Part shown: positions 18,298-26,774 of the stretch, one piece after another | How the letters are laid out: every line of letters begins with the position of its first letter | Position numbering within the stretch: the stretch's first letter is position 1 | From: Pirellulales bacterium | GTDB taxonomy: Bacteria; Planctomycetota; Planctomycetia; Pirellulales; JALHPA01 | DNA length: 64,000 bases | Assembly: GCA_033762255.1 (NCBI GenBank) | Contig: JANRLT010000065.1 | Span: 62,001-126,000, forward strand | Reading direction: 5' to 3' | The notes under the pieces: model-generated | The model's input: only the letters and a program-made list of their open reading frames with translations | Told to the model about the DNA's origin: nothing | Database searches by the model: none | Made by a program: the position numbers and the translations under genes

Positions 18298-18663
18298 TTA
18301 AGCGCCCACTTCGGTGCGTTTTTCCCGCAGGCGGACAGCCTTACCGACGCGGTCACGCAGATAGTACAGTTTTGCCCGGCGGACCACGCCCGAGCGCTTG
18401 ACCTCGACTTTGGCGATTTTGGGGCTATGGATGGGGAACTTGCGCTCGACCCCTTCCCCCTGCACGATCCGCCGCACGGTAAACATTTCTCGCGTGCCAG
18501 CGCCACTTTTGGCTATCACAACGCCATTGAAAATCTGAATCCGTTCTTTTTCCCCTTCCAGGATGCGGGTATGCACATCCACTGTATCGCCAATGTCAAA
18601 TTGGGGAATTTCCGTTTTGAGGCTGGAATTTTCGACGAGGGATAAAATTTGGGCTTTGTTCAT
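18298..18663 (-). CDS. rplS: 50S ribosomal protein L19
   Basis: A 121-aa protein, the normal bacterial L19 length. Family marks include [43 protein letters not shown] and the C-terminal [19 protein letters not shown]19 sits at the 30S-50S interface. ATG 18663 is preceded by GGGAGGA about 6 bases upstream; the frame is open further upstream without homology. Fourth gene of the ffh-rpsP-trmD-rplS series, separated from trmD by 291 bp, which may hold an extra promoter. Confidence 0.97.
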   Translation of the reverse strand: MNKAQILSLVENSSLKTEIPQFDIGDTVDVHTRILEGEKERIQIFNGVVIAKSGAGTREMFTVRRIVQGEGVERKFPIHSPKIAKVEVKRSGVVRRAKLYYLRDRVGKAVRLREKRTEVGA

Positions 18664-18954
18664 AAAAGTCCTCCCACAGCGAAGCAGCGGATTCCCTAAT
18701 CGACAGCGGAAACCAAGCAAGCCGTGTAACTAAAGTTTGACAGAATCTACCTTTGCCATACTGATCAGGTGGGCAAACTTGTATTTTGCGCACAAAACGC
18801 CGTTCGTCAAGGAGGGAACACGTGAAGCAATTAAGAATTAAAAATTAAGAAATAAAGTGCAGTCATTCAGAACTCTGCATACATACTTCAGACTTTGCCC
18901 CACAGGATTCTCACTGAGGCTCGAACCCAGCCACTCTCCCGCTTCCCGCCCGTC

Positions 18955-19815
18955 TCACGCCCCACCCTGCATTTCCCCTCGACGTTCACTGGTGCGCAAA
19001 CGGCTTTGTTCGCGCCGCCAGGCGGCAATTTCCGCGTGATTGCCCCGTAGCAGCACATCCGGCACGCTTAACCCGCGAAATTCGCGGGGACGGGTAAACT
19101 GGGGACCTTCCAGCCCGTCGATTTCGTCCGAAAATGAATCCTCGGCCGCGCTGCGCTCATCCCCTAGGACGCCAGGAATCAGCCGTATCACCGCATCGAT
19201 GACGACCATCGCGGCGACTTCCCCCCCGCCCAGGATGTAATCGCCGATCGACAATTCGTCCGGCTGCAAAATTTGGCGAATCCGATCATCAAAGCCTTCG
19301 TAGCGGCCACACAGCAGCAATAAACGCGGTTTGGCGGCTAGCTCGGCCACCACTTGCTGCGTCAGACGCCTCCCTTGGGGGGTCAGCATGATCAGGTGAC
19401 CGGGGGCAACGTGGAAATCAGCGTTGCTGGAGGAAGCTATCGGCGGGGCTGGGGGTTCTCCCTCCAAAATCGGCTCTGGTGGAGACTCGCGATTTGCGGG
19501 CGGTAGCGGCCACAGCGTTTCATTTGCCGGATGCCCGCAGATGCGCCAGTCCGCCGCAGGCTCTACGGCATAAGGGGCGGGGTGGCCGGATTGGACGGCG
19601 CAAACGGCGTCCACGACCGGCTCGGCCTTAAGGATCATGCCGGGGCCCCCCCCATACGGGCGGTCATCCACCACATGATGCCGTCCGGCGGCCCAATCAC
19701 GAAGTTGATGCAGATGGACGGCAACCAGGCGGTTATGGATGGCCAGCTTGAGCAGACTTTGTCCCAGATAGTCCGGAAACATCTCGGGAAAAAGGGTCAA
19801 GACGTCAAATCGCAT
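18955..19815 (-). CDS. trmD: tRNA (guanine37-N1)-methyltransferase
   Basis: A 286-aa enzyme that makes m1G37 in tRNAs reading CNN codons and prevents frameshifts. The start [24 protein letters not shown] (51-60), the trefoil-knot SAM site [15 protein letters not shown] (~166-179), [12 protein letters not shown] and the RRPREFRGL-type end ([16 protein letters not shown]) are all present. A Pro-rich insertion of about 60 residues (~78-137, including [14 protein letters not shown]) makes it longer than the usual ~240-250 residues; it falls in a surface region before the HLIMLTPQG strand. RimM, normally encoded just upstream, is absent here. Confidence 0.96.
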   Translation of the reverse strand: MRFDVLTLFPEMFPDYLGQSLLKLAIHNRLVAVHLHQLRDWAAGRHHVVDDRPYGGGPGMILKAEPVVDAVCAVQSGHPAPYAVEPAADWRICGHPANETLWPLPPANRESPPEPILEGEPPAPPIASSSNADFHVAPGHLIMLTPQGRRLTQQVVAELAAKPRLLLLCGRYEGFDDRIRQILQPDELSIGDYILGGGEVAAMVVIDAVIRLIPGVLGDERSAAEDSFSDEIDGLEGPQFTRPREFRGLSVPDVLLRGNHAEIAAWRREQSRLRTSERRGEMQGGA

Positions 19816-19942
19816 GGAGGACCAGCGGTAATATGCGGGGGGAATTATCGCGCTCGAACCAAATTCCCCCGCCAGTCGTCAACAACAGGGTCATATTGCC
19901 GCCAGTTACAAATTACCGCCAGCTCTTACAATTGCCTCTAAA

Positions 19943-20467
19943 TTACTCTGCGGCGGCCGCGGCGGCGTCGGCGTTGGTATCCACCCCTTCGCTGGCGGCT
20001 TCAGGCGAGGTGGGCATTCCCTCGGCGGTGGCGGTCGCTTCCGGAGCGTTGGCCGCGGCCTCGGCGGCGGCTGCTTCGGCGGCTGCGGCCTCGGCGGCGG
20101 CTTGTTCCGCGGCGATTTCTTCCTTGGTCTTGCGTTTAAATTTGGCCTCGCCGGCGTCGGGAATAGCGCGGGGACCGTGCAGTTTTTCGAGGGCGGCCTT
20201 TTGGGCGTCCAGGTGCGTGCCATTCGGGCCGTATTTTTCGATAAAGATCGCCACATGCTCACTGGGCAACGCCCCCACGCCCAACCAATATTGCAGGCGT
20301 TCAAGATTGAACTTGACCCGGGCATCGGTGAGGGGGATATGCGGATCATAGGTCCCCAATTCCTCGATGACCTTGCCGTCGCGGGGATTTTTGGTGTCGG
20401 TCGCACAAATGCGATAAAAATGGCGGTGGGTACGCCCCATTTGCTTCATACGGATACGAACGGACAT
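19943..20467 (-). CDS. rpsP: 30S ribosomal protein S16 with alanine-rich C-terminal extension
   Basis: A 174-aa protein, about twice the usual 80-90 residues. The N-terminal ~85 residues are standard S16 (VRIRMKQMGRTHRHFYRI, IEELGTYDP, LNLERLQYWLGVGA-like FNLERLQYWLGVGALPS). After a basic stretch (KFKRKTKEEIAAE) comes a low-complexity tail of Ala/Glu repeats (AAAEAAAAEAAAAEAAA) ending acidic. Alanine-rich tails on S16 occur in planctomycetes; their role is unknown. The spacing to ffh is 70 bp, to trmD 127 bp. Confidence 0.96.
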   Translation of the reverse strand: MSVRIRMKQMGRTHRHFYRICATDTKNPRDGKVIEELGTYDPHIPLTDARVKFNLERLQYWLGVGALPSEHVAIFIEKYGPNGTHLDAQKAALEKLHGPRAIPDAGEAKFKRKTKEEIAAEQAAAEAAAAEAAAAEAAANAPEATATAEGMPTSPEAASEGVDTNADAAAAAAE

Positions 20468-20537
20468 GCTGGCTCCTCTGTGGACAAAAAAATGTAAGTG
20501 ACTTCGACTGCGTGGTTGAATGACCCGGCCCCAAAAG

Positions 20538-22016
20538 CTATTTGCGTTTTTCGCGATTTTTGCGGCGCAGCTCTTTTTCTCGTTGTTTTTGTAATTTTTT
20601 GCGTTCCTCGGCGGTCAGGCGTTTACCCGTGTCTCCCTTTGGCGCAGAGAACATCCCGCCGGGATTCATCATCCCTTGCCGCTGCAACTGTTGCAAGGCG
20701 GCCATGCGGTCGCCCCCCCCCATCCCCTTGCCGTTCATCATTTTCATCATGCCCGCCATACCGTCAAATTGCTTAATCAGCTCATTGACTTCGTGCGGTT
20801 CCGTCCCCGACCCCAAGGCGATCCGCCGCCGCCGCGACTGGTCGATTTGCTTGGGATTATCCCGTTCAAAGGGCGTCATGCTGTCGATCATGGCAAAGAA
20901 CCGCTTCATGTCCTTTTCCAGATCCACCCCTTGCAGCATATCCTTTAAATGTCCCATGCCGGGGATCATGCCCAGGAGCTTGCTGAGCGACCCTAGCTTT
21001 CGCATTTGGTCGTACATTTTGCGAAAGTCGGTCAGCGTGTAGCGTCCGGCGGCCAGGCGCTCCTGCTGCAGCCGCATTTCTTCTTCGTCAAGTTTTTTGT
21101 GGGCAATTTCGACCAGGGACATCAGGTCCCCCTGGCCGAGGATGCGTCCCGCCATCCGTTCGGGATGAAATTCCTCGAGCGCGTCCAGATGCTCGCCGGT
21201 GCCGAGGAATTTTACGGGGACGCCGGTGACCGCCTTGACGGACAGAAGCGCCCCGCCGCGGGCGTCGCCGTCCAATTTGGTCATGATGACGCCGTCGAGT
21301 TCCAAGGCCTCGTTAAAAGCCTTGGCGCTGTTGACGGCGTCCTGGCCGGTCATGCCATCCACGACCAGATAGACCTGATCCGGTTCGACCCGCAGGTCGA
21401 TCCGTTTAAGCTGGTCCATTAACTCGGCGTCGATATGCAACCGCCCCGCGGTGTCCAGGACCACCACATCGATCAATTCCGCGCGGGCTTTTTTTACCGC
21501 CGCTTGGCACACAGCCACGGGGTCGCTTTGACCGGACTCGCTATAGACGGGAATTAGAAGTTGCTGGCCCAAGACGTGCAATTGCTCGATCGCCGCGGGG
21601 CGTTGCAAGTCCGCCGCCACGAACAAGGGCTTTTTTCCTTGTTCCTTCAGCATTTTGCCCAGCTTACCCACGGTCGTGGTTTTGCCGGACCCCTGCAGCC
21701 CGCACATCATGATGACGGTGGTGGTGGGGCGTAAATGCAGCGAGTGATCCACAGGCCCCATGAGGTCGATCAGCTTATCATGGACCAGTCCGATGAGTTG
21801 GGTAGTGGGATCGAGCGATTTGAGAACCCGCTCGCCCAGGGCATCCGCCGAGACATCGCTGATAAAGCGTTGCACGACGGGGTAGCTGACGTCAGCCTCG
21901 AGCAGGGCTTCCTGGACCAGTTTTAGCCCGTCGCGCATATTCGCCTCGGACAGTTTGGCCTTGCCGCGGATGGCGCGGAGGGCTTCTGACAGGCGATCTT
22001 GGAGGGCTTGGAACAT
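20538..22016 (-). CDS. ffh: Signal recognition particle protein Ffh
   Basis: A 492-aa SRP54 GTPase that binds signal sequences and SRP RNA. It has the N-domain, G1 CGLQGSGKTTTVGKL (~105-119), the DTAGRLHID box, TKLDGDARGG, and the methionine-rich M-domain (LGMIPGMGHLKDM, RRRRIALGSGT for RNA binding, then MAGMMKMMNGKGMGGG). Length and order fit. It ends in a basic tail. First gene of the ffh-rpsP-trmD-rplS-methyltransferase series. No good Shine-Dalgarno is visible before ATG 22016. Confidence 0.97.
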   Translation of the reverse strand: MFQALQDRLSEALRAIRGKAKLSEANMRDGLKLVQEALLEADVSYPVVQRFISDVSADALGERVLKSLDPTTQLIGLVHDKLIDLMGPVDHSLHLRPTTTVIMMCGLQGSGKTTTVGKLGKMLKEQGKKPLFVAADLQRPAAIEQLHVLGQQLLIPVYSESGQSDPVAVCQAAVKKARAELIDVVVLDTAGRLHIDAELMDQLKRIDLRVEPDQVYLVVDGMTGQDAVNSAKAFNEALELDGVIMTKLDGDARGGALLSVKAVTGVPVKFLGTGEHLDALEEFHPERMAGRILGQGDLMSLVEIAHKKLDEEEMRLQQERLAAGRYTLTDFRKMYDQMRKLGSLSKLLGMIPGMGHLKDMLQGVDLEKDMKRFFAMIDSMTPFERDNPKQIDQSRRRRIALGSGTEPHEVNELIKQFDGMAGMMKMMNGKGMGGGDRMAALQQLQRQGMMNPGGMFSAPKGDTGKRLTAEERKKLQKQREKELRRKNREKRK

Positions 22017-22373
22017 AATATACGGCGAACGGTGATAAATGAAAAATTTTTAGTATGCTGGGTAATAATCTGGACCGGCTTGTAATCTGGTAAGGTCTTT
22101 GAACGAGGAGCTAATAGCCTAGCCTAATAGGAAAAGCCAAAAATCAACCACACATTTAAGAAAAACGCGTGGTTTGAAAGCCTAAAATAGTGCCGTTAGC
22201 CCAATAATTTTGGGAATCTAAGAGAATACCAAATTCAGGCCACCATTTGCAATTGGGCGGTAGAATTCCTTTAATCGCGTTCGGCTCAAGAGAGACTTGG
22301 CATAGATTTTATCCTGCCGGGAAGTACAGGAGATTGATACAAGTCATTCGCAGTTATAAATTTATATCCAAAA
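22017..22373. other. Spacer between ffh and tRNA-Asp
   Basis: An AT-richer 357-bp spacer. It should contain the promoter of the ffh operon (reading left) and the 3' end of the tRNA-Asp transcript. I see no gene; no clear terminator was identified. Confidence 0.5.
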
Positions 22374-22447
22374 CGAGGGTGACGGGACTTGAACCCGCGG
22401 CCTCCAACGTGACAGGCTGGCGCTCTAACCAACTGAGCTACACCCCC
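22374..22447 (-). tRNA. tRNA-Asp (anticodon GUC)
   Basis: A 74-nt cloverleaf on the minus strand, 5' end at 22447. Acceptor GGGGGTG/CACCCTC, D-arm GCTC...GAGC, anticodon arm CCAGC-CTGTCAC-GTTGG with anticodon GUC, T-arm with TTCAAGT loop, discriminator G at 22374 as expected for Asp. CCA is not encoded. No integrated element adjoins it. Confidence 0.96.
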
Positions 22448-22860
22448 AAATCTCTGACAATTGACGATACCACCAATTCCCGTGAACTGGTTGCCGCACA
22501 ATTTGTCTTATTATACGTAACAAAGACTGCCCCGCAAGTCATCGGGTTCACCGAACTGTACCCGAAAAAACGACATCTTACCGGTTGTATGGGAATGATT
22601 TTGCCAAAAGACCGGTTTTTTTGGGGCAAAGCCTTACCTTGGTGGAGTAAACGTTGTTTTAAGTGTCTCTTTCCTGATGATTCGCGGATCGGTTTGAATG
22701 AATTGCGCGGAATATACCGTGGCACCCCCCCTGTTGAGGGACTCGCTGGGACCTGCCACCCGCCCCTGATCGTTAGCCGCGTTCCTGGTCGCTAAAAGTA
22801 AACTAAACTTGCATAAGCGCACGCCAGTTTATTCTTTGCCGCCAGCCGAGGTTTTTAAAA
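22448..22860. other. Spacer between tRNA-Asp and a small membrane protein gene
   Basis: A 413-bp spacer holding the tRNA-Asp promoter candidate and an imperfect inverted repeat around 22602-22633 (TTTTGCC...GGGGCAAA with a T-run inside). I see no protein gene or further RNA gene. Confidence 0.4.
22510..22537 (-). promoter_or_regulatory. Candidate sigma-70 promoter for tRNA-Asp
   Basis: Reading leftward, TTGCGG (22537-22532), a 16-bp spacer and a perfect TATAAT (22515-22510) lie ~63 bp upstream of the tRNA-Asp 5' end. The -10 is consensus; the -35 matches about half of TTGACA. Start of transcription would be near 22503. Confidence 0.5.
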
Positions 22861-23019
22861 ATGTGGGCCACTTGGACGGATTACACACATGACCGCTACC
22901 GCGACTTGTGGATTTGGATCAATAGCCTCAATCGGCAGGAATGGCTGATGATGGGTATTGCCACGCTGGTGCTGGGGGCGATCATGCTGCGGGGATTTGG
23001 ATCGCGCAAGAATTACTAA
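22861..23019 (+). CDS. Small single-pass membrane protein (52 aa)
   Basis: ATG 22861 to TAA 23017-23019. The first ~30 residues are aromatic and charged (MWATWTDYTHDRYRDLWIW), followed by one TM helix (LMMGIATLVLGAIMLRGF, ~32-49) and a basic end (GSRKNY). GAGG lies about 9 bases before the start. The composition, with a Trp-rich amphipathic N-terminus and positive C-terminal end, looks like a real membrane peptide rather than a chance frame. I believe similar short proteins occur in other planctomycetes, but no function is known to me. Confidence 0.65.
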   Translation: MWATWTDYTHDRYRDLWIWINSLNRQEWLMMGIATLVLGAIMLRGFGSRKNY

Positions 23020-23100
23020 TCGCTGTTTTTAAAGCGGCGGAGTTCCTCCGGGGATCTCCTTTTTAATCGCAAAAGTCGCCAAACGCGAAAGACGCCAAAG

Positions 23101-23664
23101 TTAACGCACTTTTTCGGCGGTCAAATGGTAGATGGCCAGGATGGTCCCATCCGGCTGCTTAAATTCTTCCACTTGAAATTCCCCTTCGACAGTCACCGGG
23201 CGGGTGGTGTAATTGGTTTTTTGCCCCGGTATCATATCCACGATCATGCAGTCATACAGCGCCGCGCCGGGACCAAAGCAACATTCCATGTTATCGCGGA
23301 CCAAAATAAAGTTTTCCAAATCAGTGCTTTCAAAGCCGGGCAATATAAATCCGCGGATGCGGATCTTTGAGCCCGCCAATTTTTCAATATCCTTCGTCAA
23401 CATTTTGCGGTCAAATAATTGATCCTTACTCATCTCAAACTTGAGCGTGTCAAAGGTGATATTGCGAGTTTCGGACCGGGCCGCCGGGGCTTTCTCTTCG
23501 GCGGGGGGAGACGCTGGCGTCGCCTGGGCCGTGGACTCCGCGCCGGATAATGACCGTATCGCGACGCACGGGATCAAGAGGGCCAGCAACAAACAGATTT
23601 GCGCAGTCGCTCCGGCCATACCTGTCTGACAGGCTTTTTTTGTCACGTTATGCAAATTGAACAT
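23101..23664 (-). CDS. DUF3299-family secreted protein
   Basis: A 187-aa protein with an N-terminal signal-like hydrophobic segment (ICLLLALLIPCVAI, ~23-36) after a basic n-region. The linker is Pro/Ala-rich. The C-terminal domain fits DUF3299: KIRIRGFILPGFESTD, FILVRDNMECCFGPGA and VEGEFQVEEF. The Cys-Cys pair in MECCFG is a conserved feature of the family, whose members elsewhere often accompany metal or cofactor handling genes. An internal Met at residue 16 is an alternative start. No operon partner. Confidence 0.75.
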   Translation of the reverse strand: MFNLHNVTKKACQTGMAGATAQICLLLALLIPCVAIRSLSGAESTAQATPASPPAEEKAPAARSETRNITFDTLKFEMSKDQLFDRKMLTKDIEKLAGSKIRIRGFILPGFESTDLENFILVRDNMECCFGPGAALYDCMIVDMIPGQKTNYTTRPVTVEGEFQVEEFKQPDGTILAIYHLTAEKVR

Positions 23665-23947
23665 CGATAGCGAACAGTCATAGGGCAGGAGATTGTTCTG
23701 TGTCGGATCGCCAGTAAACGCAGGTGATCATCCCGATCAATTCGTCCAATTATAGGGTAGCGGAGACGCGGAGGGTATTGAAAAACAGGAAATGGGCGAA
23801 TACCCCGGATTTTCCCCCCGAGTGGCACCAAAATTGCCTATAATGCCAGCTAATATCCTAAACATCCTTGGTTGTTTCATCCTGCTATCGTTTTTATCTA
23901 CTCCTTTCCCTAATTAATGCAAATTTTCATTTTTTCCTAGGGTTCGA

Positions 23948-26638
23948 ATGTCAGATTTTTCTGAAAAAAATTCACAAAACAGGATGGATCATTCCTCCGG
24001 GCAGCCACCGGCCGCCACCAACCCCCTCCACCGTTCCATGTCTTCTCCAATGCCAGACGCGGATTTTTCCGACCTGCCCGATCCCGCTTCCCCTGCGGAC
24101 TCCCCCCTCGACCCGGACAATATCGCTACCCAACGCGATCTAACCCGGCATCCGTTGGCCCAGACCATACTCGCCCATGTGGGGCGGCCGGAATATCGCC
24201 CGGTCAAGCCCAAGGTGATCGTCAAGCAACTCGATTTGTCAGTGGACGATGGCGTGCTGCTCAAGCGGATCATCAAGCGCCTGGTAAAGCAAGGCAAACT
24301 GGCCTGGGGCAATAAGCATCATGTCGTTCCCCTGGCCACGGGCATCGCCGCGCAACCAGTTAATAATCATTTGCCGACCACTGGCTCATCGGCCAAACTT
24401 CCGCGCAACGATTTTGCGCCCTTGGCGGATGATTCCACTCCGGCGGAAAATTCGTCATCGGGCACGCCAAAAAAAACCGTCCTGGGGGGAAATAAAATCA
24501 GCGGCACATTCCGCCGCACGCAGGCGGGGCATGGGTTTGTCCGTCCGGATGGCCTCCCCCCTGGATCGGACCGCTCGCTGGACATTTTTATCCCTTCGGA
24601 CGCCGCTGGCGACGCCGCGTCAGGGGATAAAGTCATTGTCAAAGTCAGCAAACGCCCCCGTCCCGGCCGCGATAACCAAGCCGGCGAAATTTTGGAAATT
24701 ATCGAACGCGAAACCCACCGCTTTGTCGGGACCTATTTTGTCGCGGGAGAAGAAGCCTTTGTCAGGATCGATGGCACGCTTTTTCCACATCCCATTTTAG
24801 TGGGAGATCCCGGGGCCAAAAACGCCCAGGAAAACGACAAGGTCGTCATCGAAATGGTCCGCTTTCCCGGACCCTACCACGATGGCGAAGGGGTGATTGT
24901 CCAAGTGCTGGGCCAGCGCGGAGATGTGGGAATCGAGACCTTGTCGATCATCCACGAGTACGATTTACCCCAGGAATTTCCCGAAGACACCCTGGAAGCC
25001 GCGCGCACGGTCGCCGAATCCTTTGACGAGTCGATCACCGGTATCCGCCGCGACTTGACTGGTGAAACCGTCATTACCATCGACCCGGTCGATGCCCGCG
25101 ATTTTGACGACGCCATTAGCCTAGCGCGCGACGAGCGCGGACACTGGCGCTTGGGCGTGCATATCGCCGATGTATCGCACTTTGTGCCCGTAAAAACAGC
25201 CCTGGACCGCGAAGCCTACGAGCGGGCGACCAGTTGTTATTTGCCCGACCGCGTCATTCCCATGCTGCCCGAGGTGATCTCGAACAATCTGGCTAGCCTG
25301 CAACCGCACAAGGTGCGCTACACCCAGACGGTGTATATCGACTTTAGCCCCGAAGGAGTGGTAACGCATGTCGAGCCATGCCTGGGCGCGATTAAAAGTT
25401 CGCGACGATTTACCTATGAGGAAGTGGACGAGTATCTGGCCGACCGCGACGATTGGCAAGGAAAGCTAACCCCCCAGGTGCATAAACTCCTGGGTCAGAT
25501 GCACGAACTGGCGATGATGCTGCGGAGGCGGCGGTTCAAGCGCGGCGCGCTCGAACTGAGCATGAGCGAGGTCAAGGTCGATCTGGACCGCGAGGGGCGC
25601 GTGTCAGGAGCGCATGTGGTGCAAAACACCGAAAGCCACCAGATCATCGAGGAATTCATGCTGGCCGCCAATGAGGCGATCGCGCAATTCCTGTTTGAAC
25701 GGGAGATCCCGTTTCTTCGCCGCGTGCATGGCACTCCCGATCCCCGCAAACTCAAATTACTGACCGAGTTTGTCAACGAATTGGGAATCGAGGCGCAGTC
25801 GTTGGAAAGCCGGTTTGAACTGCAGCGGGTGCTGGCCGCCGTGGCGGACAAGCCCGAACGCTATGCGGTCAATTACGCCGTGCTGCGCAGTTTGCAGCGG
25901 GCCGTGTATAGCCCCATTGAGGAAGGGCATTATGCCCTGGCCAGCGATTGCTATTGCCACTTTACCTCGCCGATTCGCCGTTATCCCGACCTAACCGTGC
26001 ATCGGCTGATCCGCACGATTCTTGAAGGGGGAAAACCGGTCAAGGATGTCGCCGCGCTGGCCCTAGTGGGAGAGCATTGCTCTGAACGCGAACGCCGTGC
26101 CGAAGCGGCCGAGCGCGAATTGACCAAGGTCAAGCTCCTGATGTTCATGGAAAGCCGCGTCGGCACCGAGTTGGACGCCATCATCACCGGCGTGGAGGAA
26201 TTTGGCATTTTTGCCCAGGGAATCGACATTCCCGCCGAGGGGATGATTCACATTAGCGCGCTGGCGGATGATTATTACACGTTTGACCGGGCTTCACATA
26301 CGCTAGCTGGCCGCCGCGCGGGAAATATCTTTCGCCTGGGGGATAAAATTCGCGTGACGGTCGCGCGGGCGGATTTAGAGCGACGCGAGCTCGATTTTCG
26401 CATTACCAGCAAATTGGCCAGCGGCGGCCTGGATGTCACCATCGCACCCGACCGGCGCAGCAGACGGGCGGGTGATGCCCGCGGCGGTGGCCGCAGCGGG
26501 GGAAATTCGCGCTCCGCCGAACGGGGGCGCAGCACGGGCCAAACAAAAAGCAAACGTCCCATCCGGGAAGAAGGGGGACGAAAGTCCGCCAAGGGCAAAT
26601 CCTCCCCCAAACCGACTAAAAAACGCCGAAAAAAATAG
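23948..26638 (+). CDS. rnr: Ribonuclease R
   Basis: An 896-aa 3'-5' exoribonuclease. After a ~45-residue Ser/Pro-rich N-terminus comes a winged-helix-like RNase R N-domain (QTILAHVGRPEYRPVKPKV), cold-shock domains, then the RNB domain with catalytic acids in DPVDARDFDDAISL (D379, D385, D387, D388) and the HFTSPIRRYPDLTVHR signature. A C-terminal S1 domain (GTELDAIITGVEEFGIFAQG) is followed by a Lys/Arg/Gly-rich tail of ~80 residues, as in many RNase R proteins. ATG 23948 is the first of several in-frame Mets. Monocistronic by spacing. Confidence 0.95.
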   Translation: MSDFSEKNSQNRMDHSSGQPPAATNPLHRSMSSPMPDADFSDLPDPASPADSPLDPDNIATQRDLTRHPLAQTILAHVGRPEYRPVKPKVIVKQLDLSVDDGVLLKRIIKRLVKQGKLAWGNKHHVVPLATGIAAQPVNNHLPTTGSSAKLPRNDFAPLADDSTPAENSSSGTPKKTVLGGNKISGTFRRTQAGHGFVRPDGLPPGSDRSLDIFIPSDAAGDAASGDKVIVKVSKRPRPGRDNQAGEILEIIERETHRFVGTYFVAGEEAFVRIDGTLFPHPILVGDPGAKNAQENDKVVIEMVRFPGPYHDGEGVIVQVLGQRGDVGIETLSIIHEYDLPQEFPEDTLEAARTVAESFDESITGIRRDLTGETVITIDPVDARDFDDAISLARDERGHWRLGVHIADVSHFVPVKTALDREAYERATSCYLPDRVIPMLPEVISNNLASLQPHKVRYTQTVYIDFSPEGVVTHVEPCLGAIKSSRRFTYEEVDEYLADRDDWQGKLTPQVHKLLGQMHELAMMLRRRRFKRGALELSMSEVKVDLDREGRVSGAHVVQNTESHQIIEEFMLAANEAIAQFLFEREIPFLRRVHGTPDPRKLKLLTEFVNELGIEAQSLESRFELQRVLAAVADKPERYAVNYAVLRSLQRAVYSPIEEGHYALASDCYCHFTSPIRRYPDLTVHRLIRTILEGGKPVKDVAALALVGEHCSERERRAEAAERELTKVKLLMFMESRVGTELDAIITGVEEFGIFAQGIDIPAEGMIHISALADDYYTFDRASHTLAGRRAGNIFRLGDKIRVTVARADLERRELDFRITSKLASGGLDVTIAPDRRSRRAGDARGGGRSGGNSRSAERGRSTGQTKSKRPIREEGGRKSAKGKSSPKPTKKRRKK

Positions 26639-26673
26639 TCGCAACCCGCTCAAAGCGAGTTCACGCCGCAGCG

Positions 26674-26691
26674 GCTAGCCATTTGGCTAGC
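26674..26691. repeat. Perfect hairpin GCTAGCC-ATTT-GGCTAGC
   Basis: A 7-bp perfect inverted repeat with a 4-nt loop, 36 bp after the rnr stop. No T-run follows, so intrinsic termination is unlikely; it may be part of a dispersed repeat or a transcript-end stabiliser. Confidence 0.45.
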
Positions 26692-26774
26692 ATGCTCTCT
26701 GCCTGAGGCGGCGTCCGGCAAACGGCATGATATAATAGACCACGGGTAGCGGGCCGAACAATTCTTTACACGGG

